Assembly (NCBI RefSeq): GCF_020410765.1
Contig: NZ_CP084541.1
Location: 5,041,001-5,105,000, forward strand
DNA length: 64,000 nucleotides
Origin: Streptomyces marincola
GTDB taxonomy: Bacteria; Actinomycetota; Actinomycetes; Streptomycetales; Streptomycetaceae
Direction of reading: 5' to 3'
The notes beneath the pieces were generated by a model. That model saw nothing but the letters and a program-made list of their open reading frames with translations. It was not told the DNA's origin and did not search any database. Each line of letters opens with the position of its first letter. The stretch's first letter is position 1. The translations under genes were made by a program, and so were the position numbers. Below, piece by piece: positions 7,959 through 16,076 of this stretch.

Positions 7959-8930
7959 TCAACGCGGTTTCGCCCGGCGCGCCGCCGGGGCGCCGGGACC
8001 GGCCGCCGCCGTGCAGCGGTCGGCCAACCTCACCAGGACGTCGCGCAGTTCGGGCGGATCGAGGACGGTGAAGGGAACGTCGAGGCTGAGCAGGAACCCG
8101 GCGAGGTCGGGCAGCGAGGGCCCGCCGGTCTCCAGTACGCCGTCCTCGCCCAGCACGCCCGCGGCCGGGGGCAGCAGCGCGGCGAGGCGTTCCGGCGGGG
8201 CGTGCAGGCGCACGCGCGCGCGGTGCGCCCAGGCCCGGGAGGCGACGCCGCGCAGGACGTGTTCTGCCGCGCCCTCCGGGGGGTGGCGCGGCGCGAACCG
8301 GGGGCCGTTCGGCGTGCGCAGGCGAACGCGGTCGGCGCGGAAGGTCCGCCAGTCGCCGCGCGCGGTGTCCCAGGCGAGCAGGTACCAGCGGTGGCCGGTG
8401 TGGACGAGCCGGTGCGGTTCGGCCGTGCGCGCGCTGGTCGTTCCGTCGCGGTCGCGGTAGTCGAAGCGCACCTGCTCGCGGTCGCGGATGGCGGCGGCGA
8501 TGGCGGTGAGCGTGCCGGGGGCGACGGTGGGGCCGCGCCCGGTCACCGCGACCGTGGCGGTGCGCAGGGCCTCGAACCGGTGGCGCGGCCGGGGCGGCAG
8601 CATGCGGTGCAGCTTGGCGAGGGCGCGCGGTGCCGTCTCCTCGATGCCGGTGACGCCGCCGGTGGCGGCGGCGTGCAGGCTGACCGCCACGGCGACGGCC
8701 TCCTCGTCGTCGAGGAGCAGGGGCGGCAGGGCGGCGCCGGAGCCGAGCCGGTAGCCGCCCGCCGTTCCTGACGTCGAACGCACCTCGTAGCCGAGGGCGC
8801 GCAGCCGCTCGATGTCGTTGCGCACGGTCCTGGTGGTCACCGACAGCCGACCGGCGAGCTCGGCCCCGGTCCAGTCGGGCCGCGCCTGGAACAGGGACAG
8901 CAGGCGCAGCAGCCGCACCGAGGTTTCCAT
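7959..8930 (-). CDS. WYL-domain transcriptional regulator (DeoR-type HTH, YafY-like)
   Basis: A 323-residue regulator. The N-terminal winged helix (residues 1-60) has the pattern L-A-G-R-L-S-V-T-T-R-T-V-R-N-D-I-E-R-L-R-A-L-G, typical of DeoR/YafY proteins. The middle WYL domain (about 130-205) contains H-T-G-H-R-W-Y-L-L-A-W-D, carrying the W-Y-L triplet. A WCX-like C-terminal region follows. WYL proteins sense nucleic-acid-like or other ligands. It lies upstream of, and in the same orientation as, the ribosomal protection gene, and is divergent from the VOC gene, which is a likely target. The ATG at 8930 fits the domain start. Confidence 0.9.
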   Translation of the reverse strand: METSVRLLRLLSLFQARPDWTGAELAGRLSVTTRTVRNDIERLRALGYEVRSTSGTAGGYRLGSGAALPPLLLDDEEAVAVAVSLHAAATGGVTGIEETAPRALAKLHRMLPPRPRHRFEALRTATVAVTGRGPTVAPGTLTAIAAAIRDREQVRFDYRDRDGTTSARTAEPHRLVHTGHRWYLLAWDTARGDWRTFRADRVRLRTPNGPRFAPRHPPEGAAEHVLRGVASRAWAHRARVRLHAPPERLAALLPPAAGVLGEDGVLETGGPSLPDLAGFLLSLDVPFTVLDPPELRDVLVRLADRCTAAAGPGAPAARRAKPR

Positions 8931-9074
8931 GGGCCGAGTCTGGCAGCCATGGCGGAAAGCCTCGTTCCGCGACGGCTCCTAGCTTCTCCTGCGACGCACC
9001 GCACCGCACCGGCCGCACGGGCCGGGGCTGCGGCGGACGAGCGGCGAACGAGCGGCGAACGAAAGGGCGCGACC

Positions 9075-9497
9075 ATGCTGCGGGGATTCACGACGATCAG
9101 CTACTGGGCGGACGATGTCGAGGCGGCGAGGGCGTGGTACGCCGAACTCCTCGGCATCCGGCCCTACTTCGAACGCTCCGGTCCTGACGGGCGGCTCGCC
9201 TACGTCGAGTTCCGCGTCGGTCCGCACCAGGACGAGCTGGGCCTGATCGACCGGGGGTACGCGCCGGAGGGCGCCGCGCCGGGCCCCGGCGGCGCGGTCA
9301 TGTACTGGCACGTCGACGACGTGCGGGCGGCGCTCGACCGGGTGCTGTCCATGGGGGCCGAGCCGTACCAGGAGCTGGTGCGGCGCGAGGCGGGGTTCGT
9401 CACCGCGTCCGTGGCCGACCCCTTCGGCAACGTGCTCGGCCTCATGCACAGCCCGCACTTCCTGGAACTGCTCGGCAGCGCGCCGCAGGACGGCTGA
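9075..9497 (+). CDS. VOC-family protein (glyoxalase/bleomycin-resistance fold)
   Basis: A 140-residue two-module vicinal-oxygen-chelate protein. Module 1 starts with T-T-I-S-Y-W-A-D-D-V-E-A-A-R-A-W-Y. Module 2 has M-Y-W-H-V-D-D-V-R-A-A-L and ends D-P-F-G-N-V-L-G-L-M. The end pattern is the common metal-site/loop signature, but the substrate is unknown. The ATG at 9075 has AAAGGG 9 nt upstream. The divergent WYL regulator gene shares the 144-bp intergenic space and probably controls it. A strong terminator follows. Confidence 0.85.
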   Translation: MLRGFTTISYWADDVEAARAWYAELLGIRPYFERSGPDGRLAYVEFRVGPHQDELGLIDRGYAPEGAAPGPGGAVMYWHVDDVRAALDRVLSMGAEPYQELVRREAGFVTASVADPFGNVLGLMHSPHFLELLGSAPQDG

Positions 9498-9516
9498 CCG
9501 CGCCCGTTCCCTCGGT

Positions 9517-9553
9517 GCCGGGATGCCGTGCGGGGGTCGCGCGGCATCCCGGC
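9517..9553. terminator. Bidirectional terminator hairpin
   Basis: Perfect 12-bp arms GCCGGGATGCCG (9517-9528) and CGGCATCCCGGC (9542-9553), between the VOC gene and the convergent hypothetical gene ending at 9562. Confidence 0.8.
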
Positions 9554-9561
9554 CCGCGAGG

Positions 9562-9822
9562 TCACCAGTCGTGGTGGCGGCCGTCGCGGTAGCGGCGGGG
9601 GGAGACGCGGCGGGCCGCCCACAGGACGGTGGTCCGGAGCATTATCAGCGACTCGCCCGACGAGAACTGGAGGCGCCGGGCGCCCCCGCGCATCGCGGCC
9701 ATGTCGAGCACGGTGAAGACCTGGCCGCCGATCATGACCTGGTCGCCGCGCCGCACGGTCCCGGCGTCGACCTCGACGGACACGAGAACGCCGGGGCCCG
9801 CGCCGTTCGCCGGGGGCATCAT
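9562..9822 (-). CDS. Small hypothetical protein
   Basis: An 86-residue protein with a beta-rich core (G-V-L-V-S-V-E-V-D-A-G-T-V-R-R-G-D-Q-V-M-I-G-G-Q-V-F) and a basic tail ending R-Y-R-D-G-R-H-H-D-W. Two adjacent ATGs (9822 and 9819) are possible, and a GAGGAG site sits 9 nt upstream of the first. It overlaps the stop of the upstream gene by 4 nt, so the pair is coupled. The core looks like a small barrel. No function is known to me. Confidence 0.6.
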   Translation of the reverse strand: MMPPANGAGPGVLVSVEVDAGTVRRGDQVMIGGQVFTVLDMAAMRGGARRLQFSSGESLIMLRTTVLWAARRVSPRRYRDGRHHDW

Positions 9823-10139
9823 CGCTGCGGGCTCCTCACCGTGGCGAACAGCTGGAGCATGCGGCACAGGCTCCGCTTGAGCGCGCAGACGTGGAACGTC
9901 AGCTCGTCGGCGGTCGCGAGCGGCACGTGCACCGCCTCGACCGCGATCAGGGCCTGGCGGGCGACGATCACCACGGCCTGTTCGAGACCGGCGCGGGTCG
10001 GCCGACCGGCGAGGACGCACTCGGGGCAGAGTCCGGCGTGCGGTTCGGCGGGCACGAACGCGCCGAAGTCCCCGGGCGCCGCGCACAGGCGGCAGCAGGG
10101 CCGGGCCGGTACGGCCACGGGTTCGACGAGTGATGTCAT
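9819..10139 (-). CDS. Small cysteine-rich hypothetical protein
   Basis: A 106-residue protein with a probable zinc site, C-C-R-L-C near residues 15-19 and C-P-E-C near 38-41. A helical second half follows (about 50-105) with two further cysteines. It is coupled to the small gene downstream by an ATGA overlap. Upstream lies the divergent XRE regulator gene, about 116 bp away, which could control this pair. I do not recognise a named family. Confidence 0.6.
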   Translation of the reverse strand: MTSLVEPVAVPARPCCRLCAAPGDFGAFVPAEPHAGLCPECVLAGRPTRAGLEQAVVIVARQALIAVEAVHVPLATADELTFHVCALKRSLCRMLQLFATVRSPQR

Positions 10140-10255
10140 GGGGGGTTGCCTCCCGAGGTTTGCTCAACTACCTAACGTGTCTCTAGCGTTACGTGCCGGG
10201 ATGGCCCCTGCCCAGTAGGGGCGTGTCCCGACGGATGGGTAGGGACGGGAGGCAT

Positions 10256-11086
10256 ATGACATTCGAACCGAATGAACTGACGCCGCATCGTTCCGCGCGG
10301 CACTTCTATGGCGCGGACCTGAGGCGGCTCCGGATGCTCGCGGGTATCTCACTCGCCACGCTGGCGGGGGAAGTCCCGTGCAGCAAGAGCCAGTTGGCCC
10401 GGATCGAGACGGCGGAGGCCATACCGTCCACGGGTCTTTCGGAAGAGTTCGACCGCGTGTTCAAGACGGACGGGCACTTCGCCCGCCTCTTCGGGCTGGT
10501 GAGCCACGAGATCCATCCCGAGCAGTACCGGCGGCACATGGAGATCGAGGCGCGCGCCGTCATCATCCGCGAGTACGCCGGGCAGCTGGTGCCGGGGCTG
10601 CTCCAGACCCGCGAGTACGCCTACGCCCTGTTCCGGGCCACGGCGCCGAAGGCGAGCGAGGAGGACATTCTCCAGAAGGTCGACGCCCGGCTGACTCGGC
10701 AGGAGCTGCTGCGCGGGGAGAACCCGCCCGACCACTCGGTGATCCTGGACGAGGCGGTGCTGCGGCGGCCCGTGGGCGGCCCGGCCGTGATGCGGGCCCA
10801 ACTGGCCGCGCTGATCGAGCGGTCGAACACGCCGACGAGTGTGGTGCAAGTGTTGCCCTTTACCCATGGCGAACACGGCCTGCTCGGGGGCACACTGAGA
10901 CTGCTGACGCTCAAGGACGGTGAGACCTTCGCCTACGAGGAGAGCATCGCCAGCGGCACCCTCATGGAGGACCGTGAGCGTGTCGACGAACGGCTGCACG
11001 CGTACGACCTGCTCAGGTCGCACGCGCTGTCGCCGGTCGAGAGCGCAGCATTCATCCGATCGGTAATGGAGGCACTGCCCGCATGA
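10256..11086 (+). CDS. XRE-family regulator with DUF5753 (Scr1-type)
   Basis: A 276-residue DNA-binding protein. The helix-turn-helix is at residues 20-60 (L-R-R-L-R-M-L-A-G-I-S-L-A-T-L-A then S-K-S-Q-L-A-R-I-E). A DUF5753 ligand/partner domain fills the rest, with the typical Y-A-G-Q-L-V-P-G-L-L-Q-T-R-E-Y-A near 105-120 and V-V-Q-V-L-P-F near 200. Streptomyces genomes carry many such regulators, nearly always followed by a DUF397 gene as here. The ATG at 10256 has GGGAGG 4 nt upstream. The pair is considered a toxin-antitoxin-like or developmental module. Confidence 0.92.
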   Translation: MTFEPNELTPHRSARHFYGADLRRLRMLAGISLATLAGEVPCSKSQLARIETAEAIPSTGLSEEFDRVFKTDGHFARLFGLVSHEIHPEQYRRHMEIEARAVIIREYAGQLVPGLLQTREYAYALFRATAPKASEEDILQKVDARLTRQELLRGENPPDHSVILDEAVLRRPVGGPAVMRAQLAALIERSNTPTSVVQVLPFTHGEHGLLGGTLRLLTLKDGETFAYEESIASGTLMEDRERVDERLHAYDLLRSHALSPVESAAFIRSVMEALPA

Positions 11087-11289
11087 GCATCACCTTTGAT
11101 CTCTCCGGAGCGGAGTGGGTCAAGTCGAGTTACAGCAACGGGGACGGCGGTGCGTGCGTCGAGTGGGCGCCCGGCGTCGCCGCCGCGACCGGCGTCGTTC
11201 CGGTGCGGGATTCGAAGGTGGCGGGTGGTCCGGTGCTGTCGGTTCCCGCGGACTCCTGGGAGGCGCTGGTCCGGCATGTCGCACGCTGA
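11083..11289 (+). CDS. DUF397 protein, copy 1
   Basis: A 68-residue DUF397 protein with the family core W-V-K-S-S-Y-S-N-G, then G-A-C-V-E-W-A-P and V-P-V-R-D-S-K. Its ATG overlaps the XRE stop (ATGA), so the two are coupled. DUF397 proteins are small partners of the XRE/DUF5753 regulators (Scr2-like, proposed to antagonise them). Its last 14 nt overlap the start of a second DUF397 gene. Confidence 0.9.
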   Translation: MSITFDLSGAEWVKSSYSNGDGGACVEWAPGVAAATGVVPVRDSKVAGGPVLSVPADSWEALVRHVAR

Positions 11290-11437
11290 GTGGGTCACGT
11301 CCACTTACAGCAACGGTGGCGGCGGTGCGTGCGTCGCGTGGGCGCCCGGGATCGCCGCCGCGACGGGTGTGGTCCCGGTGCGGGATTCGAAGGTGGCGGA
11401 CGGGCCGGTGCTGTCCGTTCCGTCCGGTTCCTGGGAC
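11113..11437 (+). repeat. Tandem duplication, two ~150-bp units with 175-bp period
   Basis: Units at about 11113-11262 and 11288-11437 are highly similar at nucleotide level (for example, both contain CCGGTGCGGGATTCGAAGG). This indicates a recent duplication of the DUF397 coding core. Confidence 0.85.
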
Positions 11438-11473
11438 GCGTTCCTGCGCGACCTGACCCGCTGCACCGCCTGA
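11276..11473 (+). CDS. DUF397 protein, copy 2 (tandem duplicate)
   Basis: A 65-residue near-duplicate of the preceding protein with the same core: W-V-T-S-T-Y-S-N-G, G-A-C-V-A-W-A-P, V-P-V-R-D-S-K. The ATG at 11276 lies inside the first copy's end, and the N-terminal segment before W-V is shortened. An ordinary cassette has one DUF397 gene, so this one is expanded. The start by overlap is likely but lacks an independent ribosome-binding site, so translation probably depends on coupling. Confidence 0.82.
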   Translation: MSHAEWVTSTYSNGGGGACVAWAPGIAAATGVVPVRDSKVADGPVLSVPSGSWDAFLRDLTRCTA

Positions 11474-11624
11474 CGGACGCCCGGGTCCGGCCCACGCGGC
11501 CGGACCCCGGGCGCCCGGCGCGCGGCGGGCCGCGAACTCCCCTAAACTGGGCATATCGCCTGCGGTCCGCGTCTGCCGGGCCGCCACGACATCGGGGCGG
11601 CCCGTCCCGGAGGAGGTGCGGACG

Positions 11625-12002
11625 ATGGCCAGGAAGATCACCTGCCGCAGGATCTACGAGGAGGCCGCCCCCGAGGACGGCACGCGGGTGCTCGTCGACC
11701 GGATCTGGCCGCGCGGCATCCGCAAGGCGGACGCGCACATCGACGGCTGGCTGCGCGATCTCGCGCCCTCCACGGAACTGCGCAGGTGGTACGGGCACGC
11801 GCCCGCCCGCTGGGACGAGTTCAGGCGCCGCTACCTCGCCGAACTGCGCGACGCCGCGCACCGGAACGCGGCCGATGAGCTGCACGACCTGGCCGGGCAC
11901 GAGAAGCTGACGCTGCTCACCGCCTCGAAGGACGTCGACCACAGCCAGGCCGCCGTGCTGGCCGAGTGGCTCGCGGACGGCGGACGTTCGGGCGGCCGTT
12001 GA
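11625..12002 (+). CDS. DUF488 family protein (YeaO-like)
   Basis: A 125-residue protein with the DUF488/YeaO signature. It has V-L-V-D-R-I-W-P-R-G near residues 23-32, a W-Y-G-H-x-P-x-R-W-x-E-F block, and a C-terminal L-L-T-A-S-K-D segment. The family function is unestablished. The ATG at 11625 has GGAGGAGG 8 nt upstream, better than the GTG three codons earlier. It converges with the DUF3152 gene 21 bp away. Confidence 0.88.
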   Translation: MARKITCRRIYEEAAPEDGTRVLVDRIWPRGIRKADAHIDGWLRDLAPSTELRRWYGHAPARWDEFRRRYLAELRDAAHRNAADELHDLAGHEKLTLLTASKDVDHSQAAVLAEWLADGGRSGGR

Positions 12003-12023
12003 GCTTGAGCGCGCGGCCGGTGC

Positions 12024-12974
12024 TCAGGGCATCCAGGGGCCGGATATGTACTCGCCGTTCTCGTCGTAGGGCCAGGCGTTGGCCACGCAGCCGTCAAGTC
12101 CCTTGATCTGCTGCATCATCGCCGGTGCCGGCGCCCCCGGCGCGGAACACCCCTCGTGGCCGTGCCCGAGGGCGTGCCCCACCTCGTGGTTGATGATCAG
12201 CGCCCGGTACTCCTCGACCGGCCCGTCGAACTGCGGCGACCCGGTCATCCAGCGCTTGAGGTTCACCATGACGGACTCACCGACCCGGCAGTTGACCTCG
12301 CCGCCGGTGTCGAGACCGTACTGGCCGCAGATGTCGTCCACGGTGCCAGGCGTCGCGATCCGCACCATGAACTCGGCGGTCTCGCCCGCGCCCACCAGCT
12401 GGAACCCGCTGTGGCCGTCCTGGGTCCAGCCGCGTTCGTGGCTGAGGATCGCGTGCACCTCGGCGGCTGCGGCGTCCGGGTCGAGGTCGATGCCGTCCTC
12501 CACCTGCACCTGGTAGCGGTAGAGGGTGGGCCCGCCCACCGGCTCCCCGCCGCCGGGGGCCACGCGGAACGTTCCGGGGCCCGACTCGGGCAGCTCCGAC
12601 TCCTCCACCTCCGCGTCCGGCTCTTGTTCCCGCTCCTGCTCCTGCTCCTGATGGGCGTCCTGCCCGTCATCCGCCTCCGCCTCCGCCTCCGGGTCGGGGG
12701 CGGGCGGCGTGGGGTCGGTCGCGACCGACTCGTCCTCACCGGCCGTCGGCCCGGGGGCGTGCGGCGGCGGGCCGGCCGCGTCGTTCCGCGTCTCGTTCCC
12801 GGCCTCGGCGCCGTTCCACGAGACGAACCACGCGGAGCCCGACCCGAGCAGCAGGACGCCCGCGGCCACCACGAGGGGCAGCCGGACGCGCCGCAGCCGC
12901 GCCGCGCGTCCGGGACGGCGGCGGTGGCCCGCCCGCCGCCCGTGGGGCGTGGCGTGCATGCCTCGGGAACCCAT
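12024..12974 (-). CDS. Membrane-anchored DUF3152 metalloprotease-like protein
   Basis: A 316-residue protein with a basic N-terminus (1-30), one transmembrane/signal-anchor helix (about 31-52), a Pro/Glu/Asp/Gln-rich linker (about 60-130), and a DUF3152 domain (about 135-316). The domain carries H-E-V-G-H-A-L-G-H-G-H-E-G-C, a metzincin-like HExxHxxGxxH zinc site, and conserved cysteines. DUF3152 is a predicted secreted protease of actinobacteria with no proven substrate. ATG 12974 follows GGAAGGA with 7-nt spacing. The linker suggests the catalytic domain stands off from the membrane, outside the cell. Confidence 0.88.
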   Translation of the reverse strand: MGSRGMHATPHGRRAGHRRRPGRAARLRRVRLPLVVAAGVLLLGSGSAWFVSWNGAEAGNETRNDAAGPPPHAPGPTAGEDESVATDPTPPAPDPEAEAEADDGQDAHQEQEQEREQEPDAEVEESELPESGPGTFRVAPGGGEPVGGPTLYRYQVQVEDGIDLDPDAAAAEVHAILSHERGWTQDGHSGFQLVGAGETAEFMVRIATPGTVDDICGQYGLDTGGEVNCRVGESVMVNLKRWMTGSPQFDGPVEEYRALIINHEVGHALGHGHEGCSAPGAPAPAMMQQIKGLDGCVANAWPYDENGEYISGPWMP

Positions 12975-13120
12975 GGGCGATTCCTTCCGATGTTTCTGGT
13001 GCTGGAGGTGCTGATGGTGCTGATGTTGTTTAAGGGACTGGTGGTTCCGAAGGGGCTGAAGTGATCAAACGGGCCCGGGGCGGCCCGCGACACGCGGGCG
13101 GGAGGGGGCGGTGCGGGCCG

Positions 13121-13912
13121 TTACGGGGCGTTCGGCGGCATGGCCAGGGACCGGACTTGGGGGTTGGCGAGGAACGCGAGCAGCCGCTCGGTCGCCACCA
13201 GCGCGCCGACCCGGGAGTCGGTGTCGGGCGTGATCTCGACGAACAGGTCCTCGGTGCCGAACCGGGCCCGCGCGGCGATGCTGGGCAGGCCCGCCTCCAC
13301 GCCCGTGTGGACGGCGACGGGGGTGCCGTCCGCGAGGGTGTGCGCGGCGCAGGCTCCGGGCCGCGTGTCCGTCGAGGCGCAGGGGCCCGCGAGCGGGCCG
13401 TCGCCGGGCGGGCGGACCTGGAGGGTGAGGGTGAAGGACGCGCCGTTGGGGCCCCGGCCCTGATAGCGGTCGATGTCCCCCGCGACGGGCGTCACCTCTG
13501 TGACGGCCGGGGTGAGCAGGTCCCGCAGCGCGGCGGCGACCTGCCGCCGGTGGTCGTCCTCCGCCCGGGCGGCGGCGTCGGCCGCCAGGTCCGGGGTGCT
13601 GGTGGCCTCGGGGAAGGCGGATTGGGCGGGCGGGGCGGCGGGGAGCGGGGGAGCGGGCTCGGCCGCGCCGCCCGGCCGCGCGGACAGCGCGAGCGCGGCC
13701 GTCACCGCGGCGGCGGCCAGGCACACCCCGGCGCCGAGCCCGAGCGCGCGCGCCCGCGCGCGGCGGCGCTCGGCCAGCGCGATCGCGCCGTGCACCAGGC
13801 CGGGCGGCGGCAGCAGGCCGTCCACCGCGCGTTCCATGGCGCCTCTGACCAGTGACTCGTCCGGCGGGAGTTCTCCCATGCCGTCCCCCCGCTCTCCCGT
13901 TTCCCATGGCAT
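13121..13912 (-). CDS. Membrane-anchored hypothetical protein paired with a SigE-family sigma factor
   Basis: A 263-residue protein with a cytosolic N-terminus (1-60), a single transmembrane helix (about 63-87, A-L-G-L-G-A-G-V-C-L-A-A-A-A), and an extracytoplasmic region with an Ala/Pro linker. It starts 5 bp after the sigma-factor stop and is co-transcribed with it. The topology matches a sigma regulator, but there is no zinc anti-sigma HxxxCxxC motif. Starts at 13912 or 13879 are both possible. By position it may regulate or be controlled by the sigma factor. Confidence 0.7.
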   Translation of the reverse strand: MPWETGERGDGMGELPPDESLVRGAMERAVDGLLPPPGLVHGAIALAERRRARARALGLGAGVCLAAAAVTAALALSARPGGAAEPAPPLPAAPPAQSAFPEATSTPDLAADAAARAEDDHRRQVAAALRDLLTPAVTEVTPVAGDIDRYQGRGPNGASFTLTLQVRPPGDGPLAGPCASTDTRPGACAAHTLADGTPVAVHTGVEAGLPSIAARARFGTEDLFVEITPDTDSRVGALVATERLLAFLANPQVRSLAMPPNAP

Positions 13913-13917
13913 GGCGC

Positions 13918-14439
13918 TCAGCACCTCTGATCCGCGAACAGGCCGGCGTTCTGAAGCTCGACGCGCAGCCGCGCGAGCGAGCGCGAGCACTGGCTCTTGA
14001 CCGTGCTCTGGCTGCACTGCATGAGGCCCGCCACCTCGGCCACGCTCAGGTCCTCCCAGTAGCGCAGGACCACCATGGCCCGTGCCTTGGGCGGCAGTTC
14101 GGACAGCGCGGCGAGCAACGTCACCCGTAGCTCCGGGTCGTCGGCGGCGGGCGCCGGGTCCTCGACCGCGTGGGCCCTGCGGCTGAGCAGGCCCCGGCGC
14201 TGCTCCGCGAGGAACGTGCGCGTCAGCACGGTGCGGGCGTAGGCGTCGAGGCTGTCCGCGCGCGACGCCCTCGCCCAGTGCCGCAGCAGCTTCACCAGCG
14301 TGGTCTGCACGAGGTCGGGCGCACGGTGCGGATCGCCGCAGAGCAGGACGGCGGTGCGGTGGAGCCAGCGCTGACGGGCGAGCGCGTACTCCTCGAACTC
14401 TGCGTATCTCCGCATCCGCTTCCCTGCCGTCCTTCGCAT
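13918..14439 (-). CDS. SigE-family ECF RNA polymerase sigma factor
   Basis: A 173-residue ECF sigma-70 factor. Region 2 covers about residues 14-80 (F-E-E-Y-A-L-A-R-Q-R-W-L-H-R-T-A and later D-L-V-Q-T-T-L-V-K-L). Region 4 covers 105-160 (L-P-P-K-A-R-A-M-V-V-L-R-Y-W-E-D-L-S, then the recognition helix C-S-Q-S-T-V-K-S-Q). The short size and W-E-D-L-S motif are typical of the actinobacterial SigE/SCO-type subfamily that lacks classical anti-sigmas. ATG 14415 is an alternative start. It heads a two-gene operon with a membrane protein. Confidence 0.92.
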   Translation of the reverse strand: MRRTAGKRMRRYAEFEEYALARQRWLHRTAVLLCGDPHRAPDLVQTTLVKLLRHWARASRADSLDAYARTVLTRTFLAEQRRGLLSRRAHAVEDPAPAADDPELRVTLLAALSELPPKARAMVVLRYWEDLSVAEVAGLMQCSQSTVKSQCSRSLARLRVELQNAGLFADQRC

Positions 14440-14618
14440 GTGTGTTCCGGCCCGTCATCCTCTCTGAGTCACCGACCCCGCGAGAAGGTTGAGTAACGAC
14501 TTAGTAACGGGCGGGCCCTCGCGGCAGGCCCGTGGCCTCGGGTGCGGCCACCGCGCGCCGCCGGTCTATTGACCTTGTCCGAAGGGCATGACGAGAGCGG
14601 GTGGACAGGGGGGAAACG

Positions 14619-15146
14619 ATGGCCAAAGGTGTGGAGACCACGGTTCAGGTCAGTCGCAAGATCCTGTGGGTCACGACGCGCGTGCCCTCGCCCCCGGGGC
14701 TGGAGACGATGGTGTTCCCCCTGGACAACGTGGCCCGCGTCACCGTGACCCCGTACCGGCCCGACCGCATGCGCGCGCTGCTGAAGTTCCTCGTTCTCCT
14801 GCTGTTGCTCAGGCTGCTCGTGACCCTCCTGGCGGGCGGGGCGGGCGAGGCGGTGGCCAACGCGGTGGAGGGTGTCGCCGCCGTCGTGACGCTGGGCCTG
14901 ACCGTGCAACTCCTCATCGTCCTCACCCGGCGCTCGTACTTCGTGCTGCTGGTCGAGACGACCGGGCCGCCCTTCGCCCGGCTCTACAGCCGGGACGAGC
15001 AGCTGATGCAGCGGGTCGGGGCCGCCATCGTCGCGGCGCTCGACAACCCGCAGGTGGCGTTCCACTACCGGATCGAGCATTTCCAGATCGGCGACACGAT
15101 CAAGTTGATCGGCGGCAGCGGCAATACCGGAAAGGTGAATCAGTGA
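14619..15146 (+). CDS. DUF6232 family membrane protein
   Basis: A 175-residue protein. The N-terminal soluble strand region (V-S-R-K-I-L-W-V, then F-P-L-D-N-V-A-R-V) is followed by two transmembrane helices (about 54-75 and 82-104). A cytosolic C-terminus ends in I-G-D-T-I-K-L-I-G-G-S-G-N-T-G-K-V. The layout is that of DUF6232, function unknown. The ATG at 14619 follows CAGGGGGG. Its stop overlaps the next gene (GTGA). The Gly-Asn tail motif reappears at the start of the partner protein. Confidence 0.8.
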   Translation: MAKGVETTVQVSRKILWVTTRVPSPPGLETMVFPLDNVARVTVTPYRPDRMRALLKFLVLLLLLRLLVTLLAGGAGEAVANAVEGVAAVVTLGLTVQLLIVLTRRSYFVLLVETTGPPFARLYSRDEQLMQRVGAAIVAALDNPQVAFHYRIEHFQIGDTIKLIGGSGNTGKVNQ

Positions 15147-15478
15147 GCGGCGACATTCATTTCGGTGACCGGGTGAGCATGGACGGCGGCCAGGGCAACT
15201 CCGGCATCGTCCATTACCACGGCGCGGCGCCCGCGAACGCGCGAGAGGCGTATCAGGAGTTGTTCCGGGCGGTCACGGCGCTGCGCGGGCAGGTCACGCC
15301 CGAGAACCGGGCCGTTCTCGACGAGTCGGTGGCGGCCATCGGCACCGGCGAGGACGCGGAACCCGGCGTCGTCGCGCGGGCGCTCGCGGCGATAGCGGGC
15401 GTCGCCGCGCTCGTCGGCGCGGCCGGAGCCCCCGTGGTCGCGGCGGTCCAGCAGATCACGGCACTCCTGGCCCCCTGA
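15143..15478 (+). CDS. Small partner protein of the DUF6232 gene
   Basis: A 111-residue protein starting with GTG inside the upstream stop codon, so strictly coupled. Residues 4-26 carry I-H-F-G-D-R-V-S-M-D-G-G-Q-G-N-S-G-I-V. This is the same GD(x)n-GG-x-GN-x-G motif that ends the upstream protein. A helical middle (about 30-75) and a hydrophobic Ala/Val-rich C-terminal helix (about 76-108) follow, perhaps membrane-associated. Motifs of this type are common at the termini of actinobacterial signalling and conflict proteins. No enzymatic residues are visible. Confidence 0.7.
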   Translation: MSGDIHFGDRVSMDGGQGNSGIVHYHGAAPANAREAYQELFRAVTALRGQVTPENRAVLDESVAAIGTGEDAEPGVVARALAAIAGVAALVGAAGAPVVAAVQQITALLAP

Positions 15479-15620
15479 CCTCGCCCCGGGCCCCGGCCCC
15501 GGGCCCCGAACTTCGGCCCACCGGGAGCGGGCGAGTCGGGGCGTGACCGATGCCCTGCGGTCCAGGTTGTACCAGCTACCCGCAGGCGCTCCCCGCGCCC
15601 GTCCTGTCGAAACGGTGGTC

Positions 15621-16076
15621 ATGAAGCGAATCGCTGCCCGGCTGTGGAAAGTCCTTCGCGGTCCTCTGCAATGGCGTGTCCTGTGGTTCACGCACGCCAC
15701 GTTCATGGTCGGCGTCACGGGTGTGGTGCGGAACGAGGAAGGGCACGTTCTCCTCCTCAAGCACCGGATGTGGCCCGCCGACCGCCCGTGGGGACTGCCG
15801 ACCGGCTACGCGGTCAAGGGCGAGGAATTCCCGCAGACCATCGTTCGAGAGGTTCGGGAAGAGACGGGCCTCGATGTCGAGCCGGGCCGACTGGTCCGGG
15901 TCGTCGGCGGCTACAAACTCCGCGTGGAGGTCGCGTACGAAGCGCTGCACGTGGGCGGAAGCCTCAAGCTCGACAGCTTCGAAATTCTGGAGGCCGAATG
16001 GTTCAGCCCGGACGCGCTCCCGGAGGGAATGCAGGAGTCGCACGTCCAGCTCATCAATGCGGCTTCACCGGCCTGA
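15621..16076 (+). CDS. Nudix hydrolase
   Basis: A 151-residue protein with a perfect Nudix box, G-x5-E-x7-R-E-V-x-E-E-x-G-L, at about residues 63-85. This binds Mg2+ and cleaves nucleoside diphosphates linked to another moiety. It is flanked by G-V-V-R-N-E-E-G-H-V-L-L-L and W-G-L-P-T-G. The substrate cannot be set. ATG 15621 begins the domain-adjacent segment. An in-frame GTG at 15543 would add 26 residues, and neither has an outstanding ribosome-binding site. It appears monocistronic. Confidence 0.9.
   Translation: MKRIAARLWKVLRGPLQWRVLWFTHATFMVGVTGVVRNEEGHVLLLKHRMWPADRPWGLPTGYAVKGEEFPQTIVREVREETGLDVEPGRLVRVVGGYKLRVEVAYEALHVGGSLKLDSFEILEAEWFSPDALPEGMQESHVQLINAASPA

Noticed and set aside
5508..8771. 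Kilobase-scale + frame opposite the ribosomal protection and WYL genes
   Set aside because: Antisense shadow with no motifs; the minus-strand genes have clear catalytic and HTH motifs.
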